Origin: a virus
Direction: 5' to 3' (one strand)
Length of the DNA stretch: 54,299 nucleotides
IMG/VR virus record: IMGVR_UViG_3300045933_000271
Location: 1-54,299 of that record
In this document: piece after piece, positions 1 to 7,973 of the stretch
How positions within the stretch are numbered: the stretch's first letter is position 1
How the letters are laid out: each line of letters begins with the position of its first letter
Made by a program: the position numbers and the translations under genes
Notes under the pieces: generated by a model
Databases searched by the model: none
The model's input: the letters and a program-made list of their open reading frames with translations, nothing else
What the model was told of the DNA's origin: nothing

Positions 1-21
1 CCCAGCCGCCTCTCTCGCCAT
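1..21 (-). other. Start codon and first codons of the sigma-factor gene, reached across the contig junction
   Basis: Bases 1-13 repeat the last 13 bases of the window. When the ends are joined, the open frame upstream of the sigma gene at 54202 continues here and meets an in-frame ATG (bases 21-19 read on the minus strand), giving an N-terminus MAREAAGRRILCPQC. A purine-rich GGGGAGCGAGAG stretch lies just upstream as a possible ribosome binding site. Seen: the identity and the frame. Inferred: that the molecule is circular. Confidence 0.65.
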
Positions 22-185
22 GCCCACTCTCTCGCTCCCCGTTTACTGCGCCTACTGTTCCGCCCGACCCATCCCAATTTTTCAGGGGAGGACCCCCCGG
101 ATCCTCCCCACCCCGGTCGCGGCCTCTCACCCTCTCTGCCTGGCCGCTGCTCCTGTCCCTGGGCTACATCCCCCGGGTTGACGAA
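22..185. other. Intergenic region between the ParB-like gene and the sigma gene, with a hairpin
   Basis: There is no convincing gene here. A perfect 8-bp stem, GGGGAGGA (85-92) with TCCTCCCC (102-109), has a 9-nt loop. Neither side carries a U-tract after the stem, so it is not a typical intrinsic terminator. It lies between the stop of the ParB-like gene and the start of the sigma gene in the joined molecule, and could be an attenuator or an mRNA end. Confidence 0.4.
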
Positions 186-1763
186 CTACTTCTTCTTGGC
201 CGCCTTGGCCTCGGCTTCGAACTTCCCGCGGAGGCCCTTCTCGAGGGCCTTCATGTCGATCTTGAGCGCCTTGACGAAGTCAGCCAGTTCCATCCCGTTG
301 TTCCAGTCCTCGCAGCCGATGTCCTGGATGCAGAGCGAGAAGATCGCCACCTTGGCGAGCTCCGGATCGCCCATGTTGATCAGGGCATCGCGGAGCTTCT
401 TGTTCCTGAGGCCCGCGAGCTTGGGGAACTCCGTCTTCTGAAACTCTCGGTTTTCGTAGCCGACGTTCTCGAATTCGTTGGCGACCAGGAAGGCGACGGC
501 GCTGCGAGGGATCTCCCGGACCTTGTTCGAGATCTGGTGCCAGGCCTCGAGCTTGATCTTCTTCTCCAGCTCGGCCTTCGCCTCGGCGCGCGCCCTCTCG
601 TTCTGCTCCTTGAGCTCCTGGGCGGGGCTCTTGGGCTTCTGCGGGCTGGAGTAGCTGTGGTACTTCGGCTTCGGGTTGTGGACGCTGCAGCTGGCGGCCG
701 TGCAGACCTGGACCGACTGGCCGCGGTTCTTGCCGTCCCAGTAGTAGCCGATCCCAAGGTTCTTGCACCGCTTCTTGCCCGGCTCGTGGTACTCGCCCTT
801 GCGCTTCACGCCGGCGCGGCCCTCGATCGCGGCCAGGCGCCAGTTGTACTGCTCCTCGGAGATGACGATGCACTTGGTCTTCTGCGACTTCAGTCCCTTG
901 ATCTGCCGGTCGAGCCAGGTGTTGAACTTCTCCTTGAAGCAGTCCCGATCCGTGCAGGTCGAATCCTTCTGGACGTCGGGGAAGAGCGCGGGCGTGTTGC
1001 CGGTCCGCTTCGGGCACGCCGCACAGGAGCCCGCCTTGGGGACGAGCTTCTCATCCTTCATGTCCCACGGCATCCGGCCGAGATCTCGGTGGATGTCGTC
1101 GTCGATCCAGCGGGCCAGGGCTCGGACGGGGATCAGGGACTGTTCCATCTTGGGCTTGTGACCCCAGTCGTCGCGATCGCCTTCGGCGACGTCGACCTTC
1201 TGGATGCAGTGCTGGAGGGCTTCCTTCTGATCGTCCGGCGTGAGCCGCGCGATCAGGATGGCGTGACCGGCGGTGATCTGGTCGCTCAGGAAGGCCTGCT
1301 GCGCGGTCCCGGTGAGCTCGGTGAGCTTCAGCCGCTGCCAGATGTAGGACACGCTCTTGCCCACCTGGGCCGCGAGAGACTCGACGTTGTGGCGTTTGCG
1401 CTTCAGGAGCGCCTGGTATCCCTCGGCTTCCTCGAGGGGATGAACGTCCGCACGCTGGAGGTTCTCGATCACCTGGGCCTCGAGGGCCTGGTCATCCGAG
1501 AGCTCGCGGATTATGGCCGGGATCTCGTTCAGGCCCGCCTTCTTCGCGGCCCGGTACCGCCGGGCGCCGGCGACCACTTCGAACTTCGCCCCGATGGGCC
1601 GGACGAGGATCGGGACGATGACGCCCTGCTCCTTGACCGAGGCCGCGAGGTCCTCCATCGCCTTCGGATCGAATGTCCGCCGCGGGTTGGTCTTCGACTC
1701 CACCGCCAGGTCGAGAGCAAGGAGCTTGAACTCCTGCTCGACCGCCGCCGTTTCTGTCGCCAC
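186..1763 (-). CDS. ParB/KorB-family DNA-binding protein
   Basis: A protein of about 525 residues with the N-terminal ParB core (TNPRRTFD, then EVVAGARRYRAAKKAG and IENLQRADVHPLEEAEGYQ) and a following HTH region (LAAQVGKSVSYIWQRL). Together these mark the ParB/Spo0J/KorB fold, which binds palindromic DNA. The middle has a Cys cluster (CAACPKR, then CTDRDC), and the C-terminus is a long charged, possibly coiled region ending in Lys/Ala. I chose the GTG at 1763 because an AAGGAGG motif precedes it at good spacing; a GTG at 1778 overlaps the upstream stop (GTGA) and remains possible. No ParA partner is visible, so it may regulate transcription like KorB instead of segregating DNA. The 16-bp palindromes at 10119, 15096, 44891 and 47793 are candidate targets. 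Confidence 0.85.
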   Translation of the reverse strand: MATETAAVEQEFKLLALDLAVESKTNPRRTFDPKAMEDLAASVKEQGVIVPILVRPIGAKFEVVAGARRYRAAKKAGLNEIPAIIRELSDDQALEAQVIENLQRADVHPLEEAEGYQALLKRKRHNVESLAAQVGKSVSYIWQRLKLTELTGTAQQAFLSDQITAGHAILIARLTPDDQKEALQHCIQKVDVAEGDRDDWGHKPKMEQSLIPVRALARWIDDDIHRDLGRMPWDMKDEKLVPKAGSCAACPKRTGNTPALFPDVQKDSTCTDRDCFKEKFNTWLDRQIKGLKSQKTKCIVISEEQYNWRLAAIEGRAGVKRKGEYHEPGKKRCKNLGIGYYWDGKNRGQSVQVCTAASCSVHNPKPKYHSYSSPQKPKSPAQELKEQNERARAEAKAELEKKIKLEAWHQISNKVREIPRSAVAFLVANEFENVGYENREFQKTEFPKLAGLRNKKLRDALINMGDPELAKVAIFSLCIQDIGCEDWNNGMELADFVKALKIDMKALEKGLRGKFEAEAKAAKKK

Positions 1764-1774
1764 CTTCTCCTCCT

Positions 1775-1891
1775 TCACAGGCCGATCACGGCCCGCAATA
1801 TCAGCAGCACGATCGGGAGGCTCACGATGAGCCTCAACGCGATCGCGCCGCCGCTTTCCCGGTCACTCGCATCCCTCTGGGTCACGTCCAC
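1775..1891 (-). CDS. Tiny single-pass membrane protein, 38 aa
   Basis: A very short frame starting at GTG 1891, 5 nt downstream of a strong GGAGG. The N-terminal half is charged (VDVTQRDASDRESGG) and is followed by one hydrophobic segment (LRLIVSLPIVLLILRAVIGL) that could span a membrane. The stop overlaps the upstream GTG of the ParB-like gene (GTGA), suggesting translational coupling. The family is not recognised. The ribosome binding site, the amphipathic layout and the snug fit between its neighbours support it as a real gene. Confidence 0.5.
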   Translation of the reverse strand: MDVTQRDASDRESGGAIALRLIVSLPIVLLILRAVIGL

Positions 1892-1915
1892 GAGTTCCTC
1901 CTCTCTCTCTGGCCG

Positions 1916-2083
1916 CTACTTCTTCGCCGGCTCGCGCGCGGCCTTCGCCGCCGGGCATTTCGCCTCGTGCCTGGATCCGCAGTTCTTGTTGTTGAAGCCG
2001 TAGGCCTGGTGGACCGGCGCGCTGCAGTAGGGGCATGTCGCGATGCAGCAGTCCCCGCACTCGATGCAGATCTTGATGGGCAT
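1916..2083 (-). CDS. Small Cys-rich zinc-binding-type protein, 55 aa
   Basis: A short protein with CIECGDCC, CPYC and later Cys/His residues (CGSRHEAKC), compatible with one or two zinc sites, and a basic C-terminus. Its ATG at 2083 overlaps the TGA of the preceding DUF3268-type gene (TGATG), so the two are translated together. No specific function is assigned. It belongs to a notable set of small zinc-ribbon-like proteins in this genome's early region. Confidence 0.65.
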   Translation of the reverse strand: MPIKICIECGDCCIATCPYCSAPVHQAYGFNNKNCGSRHEAKCPAAKAAREPAKK

Positions 2084-2451
2084 CAAACCCTCCCTCCTTC
2101 CTGGTGCTGTTGGACCAGCGTCACCAGCTGGTCGCATTGTTCGATGGTGAACTTCCCGATGTGGGCCCCGTCGACGTCGAGGCCCATCGCCTGCTGCATC
2201 CAGCGGTAGGCGTCCGGTCGGCGCATGCGGCCGTCCTTCCAGAGTTCGTCGAAGGCCGCATGCGCGCGGATCCGCGCCTGTTTGGTCCGGCTGTCCGCGG
2301 GGATGCCCAGCGGCTTCCCGTCGGGGTGAGCGCCGTGCGTTCCCTTGCACTCCGGGAACCTAGTGCAGCCGTAGAACTGACCGAACCGGCTTTTCCGGAG
2401 CACCATCGGTGATTTGCACTCGCCGCACAGGACGGGAGCCGCGGCTTCCAT
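2083..2451 (-). CDS. Topoisomerase-type zinc ribbon with DUF3268-like domain
   Basis: 122 residues. The N-terminus (LCGECKSPMVLRKSRFGQFYG, then CTRFPECKGT) matches the C4 zinc ribbon of bacterial topoisomerase I C-termini. The remainder (ARIRAHAAFDELWKDG, YRWMQQAMGL, HIGKFTIEQC) resembles the DUF3268 phage family. A DNA-binding accessory role in replication or recombination is plausible. The start overlaps the upstream stop (TGATG). The family assignment comes from motif recognition alone. Confidence 0.75.
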   Translation of the reverse strand: MEAAAPVLCGECKSPMVLRKSRFGQFYGCTRFPECKGTHGAHPDGKPLGIPADSRTKQARIRAHAAFDELWKDGRMRRPDAYRWMQQAMGLDVDGAHIGKFTIEQCDQLVTLVQQHQEGGRV

Positions 2452-3176
2452 CAAAGCGTCCTCCCGCTCAGCGAAGTCTTCTCCTTCGCCGTCACGCCGT
2501 CGATCCGCATCAGCTTCTTCTGGGCCTGAGCGATCTTGTTGAGGGCGACCTGGCCGGGCTGCAGGTAGGCGAGGACCGCGGGCTCTGAGTCCATCCGGGC
2601 CGCGACCCACTTCACCAGGGCCTTGAGGTCGTAGACCTCGGCGGACCAGGTCGACCTGGTCCCGACGCCGGAGACCTTCGCCACGTCGGACTCGACCGTC
2701 AGGGAGACGGGCGCGACCGGCTCGTTCAGGATCGCCTCGGCGCCTTCCTTGTCGCCGGCGGCCTCCGCCGCGGCCGCTTCATGGAGCTTGCGGTCCTCCT
2801 CGAGCCTCCGAGCTTCCGCGGCCAGGCGCTCAGCTTCCTCGCGCGCTTTGCGGTCTTGCTCGGCCTTGAAGGCGAGGACCTTCCCGTTGATGGTCTCGAG
2901 CGCCTTCTGGATCGGCTCGAGGTACTCCTTCTCGGCCGCGACCATCTCCTTGTGGGCCTTGAAGGCGATCTCCTTGGACCGTTCGAAGGTCGACTTCACG
3001 AGCTTCTCGATCTCCTTCCCGGAGAGGAACTCGTGCTTGGCGACCTCATCCTCCTCGCGCGTGGTGACCTGGAGGGCCATCACGTTCCGGAGGAACGGCC
3101 CGGACCGCTCCTCGATCTCCGCCACGTCGATCGCTGGAATCTCCCTGGGTTTTGTGAATGCCTGCATGGCGCTCAT
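2451..3176 (-). CDS. Coiled-coil phage protein of the recombination cluster
   Basis: About 241 residues. The centre is a long Lys/Glu/Ala-rich coiled coil (roughly residues 45-140), and the C-terminal 90 residues are globular, with LKALVKWVAARMDSEPAVLAYLQPGQ and a basic tail. Such proteins commonly sit beside RecT- or exonuclease-type genes in phages, and this one directly follows the nuclease-like gene. The ATG at 3176 overlaps the upstream stop (ATGA); an ATG at 3167 also has a usable AAGGA upstream. A role in recombination or DNA maintenance is inferred from position only. Confidence 0.7.
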   Translation of the reverse strand: MSAMQAFTKPREIPAIDVAEIEERSGPFLRNVMALQVTTREEDEVAKHEFLSGKEIEKLVKSTFERSKEIAFKAHKEMVAAEKEYLEPIQKALETINGKVLAFKAEQDRKAREEAERLAAEARRLEEDRKLHEAAAAEAAGDKEGAEAILNEPVAPVSLTVESDVAKVSGVGTRSTWSAEVYDLKALVKWVAARMDSEPAVLAYLQPGQVALNKIAQAQKKLMRIDGVTAKEKTSLSGRTL

Positions 3177-3745
3177 CCTTTCTTCCAAGCCGCGACCGCA
3201 ACGGCGGCCTTGGCGACCACAAAATCATTCCGGTCCGTGTAGTGCTGGACCCGGTACTTGCCGTCGGCCTGCAGGTGTATGCCCAGGCGCTCGACGGGAT
3301 CCGGGGAGAAGCAGAGCGCCTCGAGGGCCGACTGGATCGCGTAGAACCGGTAGACCTTGATCGAGGTCTTCCAGTTGATGCAGGCGAGCTTGCCCCGCCA
3401 CTTGGCCAGGGCGTCGACCTTCGTCGCGTAGCCCATCGCCTCGTTGCCCACGGGCATCTCCGTTCCCTGGATGTCGAGGCCGAGCTCGCTCGTGGCCTTC
3501 ATCACCGCCAGGAGGAAGCCCCGCTCCTCGATCGGCAGCAGGTTCTCGGGCGTGTCGACGTTCCGCAGGAACATGTCGATCGCTTCGTGGATCCGGTTTC
3601 CCTTCGAGGGGTCGAGGAGCGGCATCTCCTCGATTTCGTAGAGGCAGCCGACGTTCTTGAGGAGGCCGGTGATCCCGCCCAGGACCCGGCCCGCCGGCGT
3701 GATGTAGGTATGGTCGACGGCGCGGAACGTGACGGCGGTCACCAT
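3173..3745 (-). CDS. PD-(D/E)XK (Cas4/RecB-like) nuclease-like protein
   Basis: 190 residues with the layout of PD-(D/E)XK exonucleases: GNRIHEAIDMFL (His motif, about residue 53), YATKVDALAKW (Asp 111) and then INWKTSIKVYRFYAIQSALEAL (Lys 126 and the Q-x6-Y-like helix). Most relatives have D-x-K or E-x-K at the last motif; here the acidic position is Asn, which could reduce or abolish catalysis. The start has GGAGG upstream and overlaps the SF2 helicase stop by 7 nt, so the helicase and nuclease are probably co-translated and may act together in end processing. Confidence 0.75.
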   Translation of the reverse strand: MVTAVTFRAVDHTYITPAGRVLGGITGLLKNVGCLYEIEEMPLLDPSKGNRIHEAIDMFLRNVDTPENLLPIEERGFLLAVMKATSELGLDIQGTEMPVGNEAMGYATKVDALAKWRGKLACINWKTSIKVYRFYAIQSALEALCFSPDPVERLGIHLQADGKYRVQHYTDRNDFVVAKAAVAVAAWKKG

Positions 3746-5388
3746 TGGCCCTCCTTGACCGGCAAGGCCGGGCCCCTGAAGGTGAGCTCCATGATCCGAG
3801 CGACTCGCGGGAACTTGCCTTCGTACTCGAGGACGATCTTCTTCGGTTCGTTGATGCCCTTCGTCTGGATCAGGTCGATGGCCTCGTCGATCGTCGCCGG
3901 TGGGGGCAGGGGAGACCGGACCTTCCACCAAGCCTCGGCCTTGTTGCGGGCGAAGCCCTGATGCTGGAGGCAGATGAACTCGGACACCGGCCACATCGCG
4001 CCGATGTGATAGTCGACCCGGAGCGTGGGCGGCTTGCCTTCCGGGTTGTCTTTCTTCTCGTGCTTGGAGTACTCGATGGTGAAAACCTGCTCGGGCCCGG
4101 AGAGGACGTCCTTGTCGGCCGCCTTGCCGTCGTGCTTGACCTCGCGCGGCGCCCGCTCCTTCTTCTCGAACTTCATGCCGCAGTCCGGGCAGATCTCGCA
4201 GCTGTTGGAGACGACCTCCCGGCATGCGGGACATTCCTTGTAGTCGGGCTCGTCGACCTTGGCCGCGGCGCCGCGGCGCGGTGCGCGGATCCGGTCGATC
4301 GGGCCATGGCGCATCAGGTTCCCGCCGAAATCCAGGATCAGGCAGTCCTTCTTGCCCTCGGCCAGGCGGAAGCCGCGGCCCACCATCTGGTAGAAGAGGC
4401 CGGGGGACATGGTGGGCCGGAGGATGGCCACGCAGTCGACGCCCGGGGCGTCGAAGCCCGTGGTCAGCACGTCGACGTTGACCAGGTACTTGAGGCGCCG
4501 TTCGCGGAAGTCGCGGATCGTCCGGGCCCGCTCCTCGTTGGAAGTCAGGCTCTTATCCCCGAAGATGGTCCGGACCTCGACGCCCTCGACGTCGTTGATG
4601 AACTGGGCGATCTGCTGGGCATGCTCGATGCCGGAGGCGAAGACGAGGACGCTCTTGCGGTCCTCGGTCTTTCCGACGATTTCGGAGCAGGCCAGAATGA
4701 CCTGGTCGACGTCGGCGGTCATCGCCGCCTGCAGCTCGCCGGCCACGAACTCCCCGCCGCGGATGGAGACCTTCGACACGTCGGTCTGCTCGATCGCGGT
4801 CTTGGACTTGAGCGGCGAGAGGTAGCCCGCGACGATCAGCTGCTTGACGCCGATCTCGTAGCAGACCGCGTTCAGGAGGTTCTCGGGCAGGCAGATCACG
4901 CCCGACTGCAGTCGGTAGGGGGTCGCGGTCAGCCCGACCAGGCGGACGTTCGGATTGATCTTCTTCACCGCCTCGAGGAAGGTCCGGTACATCCCTTCGC
5001 CGTCGGGCGGGATCCGGTGGGCCTCGTCGATCGCGATGATGTCCACGTGGCCCAGGGCGTCGGCCTTGTTGTAGATGGACTGGATCCCGGCGACCGTGAT
5101 GGGGTAGCCCAGCTCCCTGGCGCCCAGGCCCGCCGAGTAGATCCCCACGCCGATCTCCGGAGCCATCTTCATGATGTTGCCGGCGGTCTGCTCGAGGAGC
5201 TCCTTCACGTGGGCGACGATGGCCATGCGGCCTTCCCAGCCCACGACGTCCTTCGCCATCTGCGCCAGCACGACGCCCTTGCCTGCGCCGGTCGGGAGGA
5301 CGATGCAGGGGTTGTCCTCGCGCGTGCGCACGTGCTTCCACAGCGCCTCGACGGCGTGCCGCTGGTACTCCCTGAGGATCAGTTCCAT
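3739..5388 (-). CDS. SF2 DEAD/DEAH-box helicase
   Basis: 549 residues with the full SF2 motif series: Q-like RE-YQRHAVEAL, Walker A LPTGAGKG (31-38), DEAH (121-124), TATPYR (154-159) and VI QMVGRGFR (334-341). After the helicase core a zinc ribbon (CPAC and CEICPDCG, about 386-403) and a C-terminal region follow. ATP-driven DNA unwinding or translocation is expected. It sits between the SSB-like gene and the nuclease-like gene, which is typical of phage recombination-dependent replication modules. Confidence 0.9.
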   Translation of the reverse strand: MELILREYQRHAVEALWKHVRTREDNPCIVLPTGAGKGVVLAQMAKDVVGWEGRMAIVAHVKELLEQTAGNIMKMAPEIGVGIYSAGLGARELGYPITVAGIQSIYNKADALGHVDIIAIDEAHRIPPDGEGMYRTFLEAVKKINPNVRLVGLTATPYRLQSGVICLPENLLNAVCYEIGVKQLIVAGYLSPLKSKTAIEQTDVSKVSIRGGEFVAGELQAAMTADVDQVILACSEIVGKTEDRKSVLVFASGIEHAQQIAQFINDVEGVEVRTIFGDKSLTSNEERARTIRDFRERRLKYLVNVDVLTTGFDAPGVDCVAILRPTMSPGLFYQMVGRGFRLAEGKKDCLILDFGGNLMRHGPIDRIRAPRRGAAAKVDEPDYKECPACREVVSNSCEICPDCGMKFEKKERAPREVKHDGKAADKDVLSGPEQVFTIEYSKHEKKDNPEGKPPTLRVDYHIGAMWPVSEFICLQHQGFARNKAEAWWKVRSPLPPPATIDEAIDLIQTKGINEPKKIVLEYEGKFPRVARIMELTFRGPALPVKEGQW

Positions 5389-5432
5389 CTAGGGGCGCCC
5401 GCCCCGAAGGGAGGGCGCCCGAGGGCGGAACT

Positions 5433-5933
5433 TTACTGAGCCTTCTTCATGCCCCACGGCGAGGCTCCCTTGGCGGGCGCCGCCGTGGTCTTCGGGTCGG
5501 CCTGAGGGCCGGTCTTGGGGCCGGCGTCGGCCGCCGCCGCGCCGTCGCGCGGATAGAAGCCCTTGATGTCGTTGTAGGTCTTGTCGCCGTCTTTCCGCTG
5601 CTCGACGCGGACCACGAGCGGCAGGTTGTGGAGCTCCGTCGTGTCCTTGGGCGTGTGGATCTTCACCGCGCGGCAGATCGAGGAGAGCTGGCCCTTCGCG
5701 ATCTGGACGGCCTTGTCGCTCTTGTTCATCAGGTTGAGGTTCGCCCAGAGGTTGCGGTCCTTGTACGGGCCGGTGATGACCTGGAAGGTCAGCTTGAGGT
5801 ACTTCCCGTCGTTCGCCTTCGTGTCGACCCACTCGCTCTCGGTCATCACGACCTCGTAGCGGGCGGGCGGCAGGGCTTCGAAGTCCTTCGCGGGATCCAC
5901 CTGGGTCGCGTCGAATCCGTCGATGTCGGCCAT
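5433..5933 (-). CDS. DUF669-family single-stranded DNA-binding-type protein
   Basis: 166 residues beginning with PPARYEVVMTESEWVDTK, then GKYLKLTFQVITGPYKDR and LWANLNLMNKS, characteristic of DUF669 phage proteins that lie next to recombination and helicase genes and are regarded as SSB-like. The C-terminus is Pro/Ala-rich and disordered, ending in KKAQ. Its neighbours (Sak4-like ATPase upstream, SF2 helicase downstream) support coating of single-stranded DNA during replication or recombination. Confidence 0.8.
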   Translation of the reverse strand: MADIDGFDATQVDPAKDFEALPPARYEVVMTESEWVDTKANDGKYLKLTFQVITGPYKDRNLWANLNLMNKSDKAVQIAKGQLSSICRAVKIHTPKDTTELHNLPLVVRVEQRKDGDKTYNDIKGFYPRDGAAAADAGPKTGPQADPKTTAAPAKGASPWGMKKAQ

Positions 5934-5975
5934 GGCTTCAGTCCTTTCGTTTGAAAAAGAAGTAGAGATCGGTCA

Positions 5976-7097
5976 CTAGGCGGGGGTGATCACGGTCGCA
6001 GATTCCCAGCCTTTCATCATCGCGGTCAGGAACACCTCCCAGGCCTTGTCCTTGGGGAAGGGGAGCTCGGAGGGCAGGTTGTAGCGGTTCTTTGCCACCC
6101 AGGCGGGCGAGGCGCCCGTCTTCATGATCCGCTCGCCGCCGTCCGCGCCGATGGGCGCCGCGATTGCGCGCTCCTGGAAGCCCGTGCCCTCCTTCTTCAC
6201 CACCAGGCGCTTCGTGATGAAGAGCGTGGCCGACACCCACTCGCGGACGAGCTCGTCGGCGGCTTCGTGGAGGCGCGGGGAGTAGCGGTCGTAGGCGGGA
6301 TTCTCCGGATCCTCGAACCGCTTGATCTTCGTGTGCGCGAGGAGGATGATCACCATCCCGCGCGCGTGGCAGCGCTCGAGGAGGGCGATCACCTGGCGCC
6401 ACTCGTCGAGGGCGAACTTGTAGCCCTTCTGGAAGCCGCCGCCCACGTCCTCGATGTTGTTCTTCCCGGTCCGCCGGCAGACGTGGTCCCAGATCAGGCG
6501 CTCGAGCCAGTCGAGGGTGTCGATCGCCACCGTTTCGAACTCGTGCTTGTCACTCGCGATCGCCGTCAGGTTGCCGATGAAGGCCTCGTAGCTCTGCGCC
6601 ACCGGGAATCGCGCGCAGCCGATCTCCTCCAGGCCCTTCTCGGTCTGGATCACGATGGGCTTGGGCGCCTGGGCGGCGAAGCTCGACTTGCCCATGCCGT
6701 CCTGGCCGTACATCAGGATCCGGGGCGGCTCGAGCTGCCGGCCGCGCTCGATCGTCCCCAGGACCCCGGCGGGCTTGGGCGCGGCCGCCGGCGCCGGCGC
6801 CGGGTCCGTCTTCTGTGCCGCGTTCCCGACCGTCTTCTCCATGGCCGCGAGGAAGTCGCTCTTGGGCGGAGCGGTCGCCTCCTCCTTCGGCTTCTCCTGG
6901 ACGGGCCCCGAGATCGCGGTGTGGTCCACCGCGGGCTTCGAGGCCTTGGTGCTGGTCGCCATGGTCGCCTCCTTCACAATGCGCTGCGCGAACTCCGCGC
7001 CGCTCTCTTCACTCATCCCGGCGGCCTGATCCTCTTGCCAACCAGGCCGCCGATCTGAACGCCCTCCCCCAGCAGGAGAGAGGGAATCGTCCGTCAT
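5976..7097 (-). CDS. Sak4-like RecA-fold ATPase (phage recombinase)
   Basis: 373 residues from this start. About 120 disordered Ala/Pro/Lys-rich residues lead into a RecA-like core with Walker A GQDGMGKSS (131-139), Walker B FETVAIDTLDW and LDEWRQVIALLER followed by VIILLAHTKIK. This pattern marks the AAA_24/Sak4 group of phage annealing recombinases. The ATG at 7097 overlaps the upstream stop (ATGA), but an ATG at 6962 has a much stronger AAGGAGG and may be the main start, yielding a shorter N-terminus. It probably works with the DUF669 SSB-like protein encoded next. Confidence 0.85.
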   Translation of the reverse strand: MTDDSLSPAGGGRSDRRPGWQEDQAAGMSEESGAEFAQRIVKEATMATSTKASKPAVDHTAISGPVQEKPKEEATAPPKSDFLAAMEKTVGNAAQKTDPAPAPAAAPKPAGVLGTIERGRQLEPPRILMYGQDGMGKSSFAAQAPKPIVIQTEKGLEEIGCARFPVAQSYEAFIGNLTAIASDKHEFETVAIDTLDWLERLIWDHVCRRTGKNNIEDVGGGFQKGYKFALDEWRQVIALLERCHARGMVIILLAHTKIKRFEDPENPAYDRYSPRLHEAADELVREWVSATLFITKRLVVKKEGTGFQERAIAAPIGADGGERIMKTGASPAWVAKNRYNLPSELPFPKDKAWEVFLTAMMKGWESATVITPA

Positions 7098-7375
7098 GTC
7101 TTCTTCAGCCGCTCCTCGAAGTCGTCGCCGGCGTCGCGCAGCCGGCGATGGAGCTTCGCAGTGCTTTCACCGATCCGTTTTTCCCCGGGAGTGGGCTTCT
7201 GATCCGCCGCTCTCTCCGAAGAATTGGCCCGAGGTTGCGACCGGGCCTCCCGCGAGGGGACGCCACGTCCTCGGGCAGAGGGGGAATTTTTCTTGAGGCT
7301 GTCGCAGACGTCGCACGGCTTCTGCTCGGCCGCGTAGCCGCAGATGGCGAAGTGCGCGTCGTACTTGGAGTTCAT
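7094..7375 (-). CDS. Hypothetical basic protein, 93 aa
   Basis: A small charged protein with one CGYAAEQKPCDVC cluster near the N-terminus and a long Arg/Ser/Pro-rich, probably disordered middle, then a charged helix (LHRRLRDAGDDFEERLKK). It overlaps both neighbours by 4 nt (ATGA), so it is part of the same operon. I do not recognise the family. Confidence 0.6.
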   Translation of the reverse strand: MNSKYDAHFAICGYAAEQKPCDVCDSLKKNSPSARGRGVPSREARSQPRANSSERAADQKPTPGEKRIGESTAKLHRRLRDAGDDFEERLKKT

Positions 7376-7677
7376 CTCGCGGCTTCCTCATCACATCCGG
7401 CGGAGTCGAGATGCTGGAAGTCCTTCTCCCATCCCAGCTGCTGGAGCTGCCAGCGGAAGTAGTCGTTCTCGTCGTAGCCCGGAGGGAGCGGGAAGACTTC
7501 GGTCGAGGTTTCCCCCCGCGGCCGAGTTTCGACTTTGCCGACTTCGGCGGTCCGAAAAGATTTCCCGGGATAGTCGTCCTCAGGGTAGGTCCGATCCGGA
7601 TCCTTGAAGACCTCCGGATCCCGGTGGAGGACCACGGCTCCGACCGCGAGGACGAAGAGGAAGCGGAGGAGAATCAT
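7372..7677 (-). CDS. Hypothetical membrane-anchored protein, 101 aa
   Basis: Starts MILLRFLFVLAVGAVVL, a signal-anchor or signal peptide, followed by an acidic soluble part (PEDDYPGKSFRT, PLPPGYDENDYFRWQLQQLG). The start overlaps the preceding stop (TGATG). An envelope location is inferred from the hydrophobic N-terminus. No family is recognised. Confidence 0.6.
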   Translation of the reverse strand: MILLRFLFVLAVGAVVLHRDPEVFKDPDRTYPEDDYPGKSFRTAEVGKVETRPRGETSTEVFPLPPGYDENDYFRWQLQQLGWEKDFQHLDSAGCDEEAAR

Positions 7678-7973
7678 GACCTGACCTCCCGCCCCTCGGC
7701 CTTGGCGATCGCGGCCTCGAGTGCTTCCATCGCTGCGCGCGCCTCGTCGTGAGGCGGCTCGAAATAGGCGAGGATGGTCTGAGCGCACACGAGGAGATCC
7801 GGCGCGGCCGAGATGAGCCGGGCGTTCGCCTCGCCGTCGACGTCGGCGACGTGGAGCCTCGGGGAGCCAAAGATTGCGTCGATTGCTTCGGTCTCGACGT
7901 GATGCGTCCAGCAGCAAGCGTCCTTCGGGCGATCGGTGGCTTTCCAGGGACCGGGCGTGAAGCTTCTATCCAC
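7674..7973 (-). CDS. Conserved small phage protein (FTPGPWKA ... ARLISAAPDLL type)
   Basis: 99 residues from GTG 7973. The pattern FTPGPWKA at the N-terminus and DGEANARLISAAPDLLVCAQ in the middle is widespread among small early proteins of many phages whose function is unknown. The C-terminus is an Ala/Glu-rich helix. It overlaps its upstream neighbour by 8 nt. The start was chosen because the upstream frame loses all resemblance to the family. Confidence 0.65.
   Translation of the reverse strand: MDRSFTPGPWKATDRPKDACCWTHHVETEAIDAIFGSPRLHVADVDGEANARLISAAPDLLVCAQTILAYFEPPHDEARAAMEALEAAIAKAEGREVRS

Noticed and set aside
85-109. Intrinsic terminator after the ParB-like gene
   Set aside because: Good stem but no U-tract on either strand; reported only as a hairpin.
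537-2003. Long plus-strand frame opposite the ParB-like gene
   Set aside because: High-GC antisense frame with Leu/Arg/Gly-biased, structureless translation; the minus strand carries recognisable domains. The same applies to plus-strand frames at 3745-5439, 20525-22390, 22853-24688, 25704-27344, 32750-34807, 46657-49068 and 49355-50926.
7301-7318. Further copy of the 16-bp palindrome
   Set aside because: Only the inner bases match (about 9 of 16); not distinguishable from chance.
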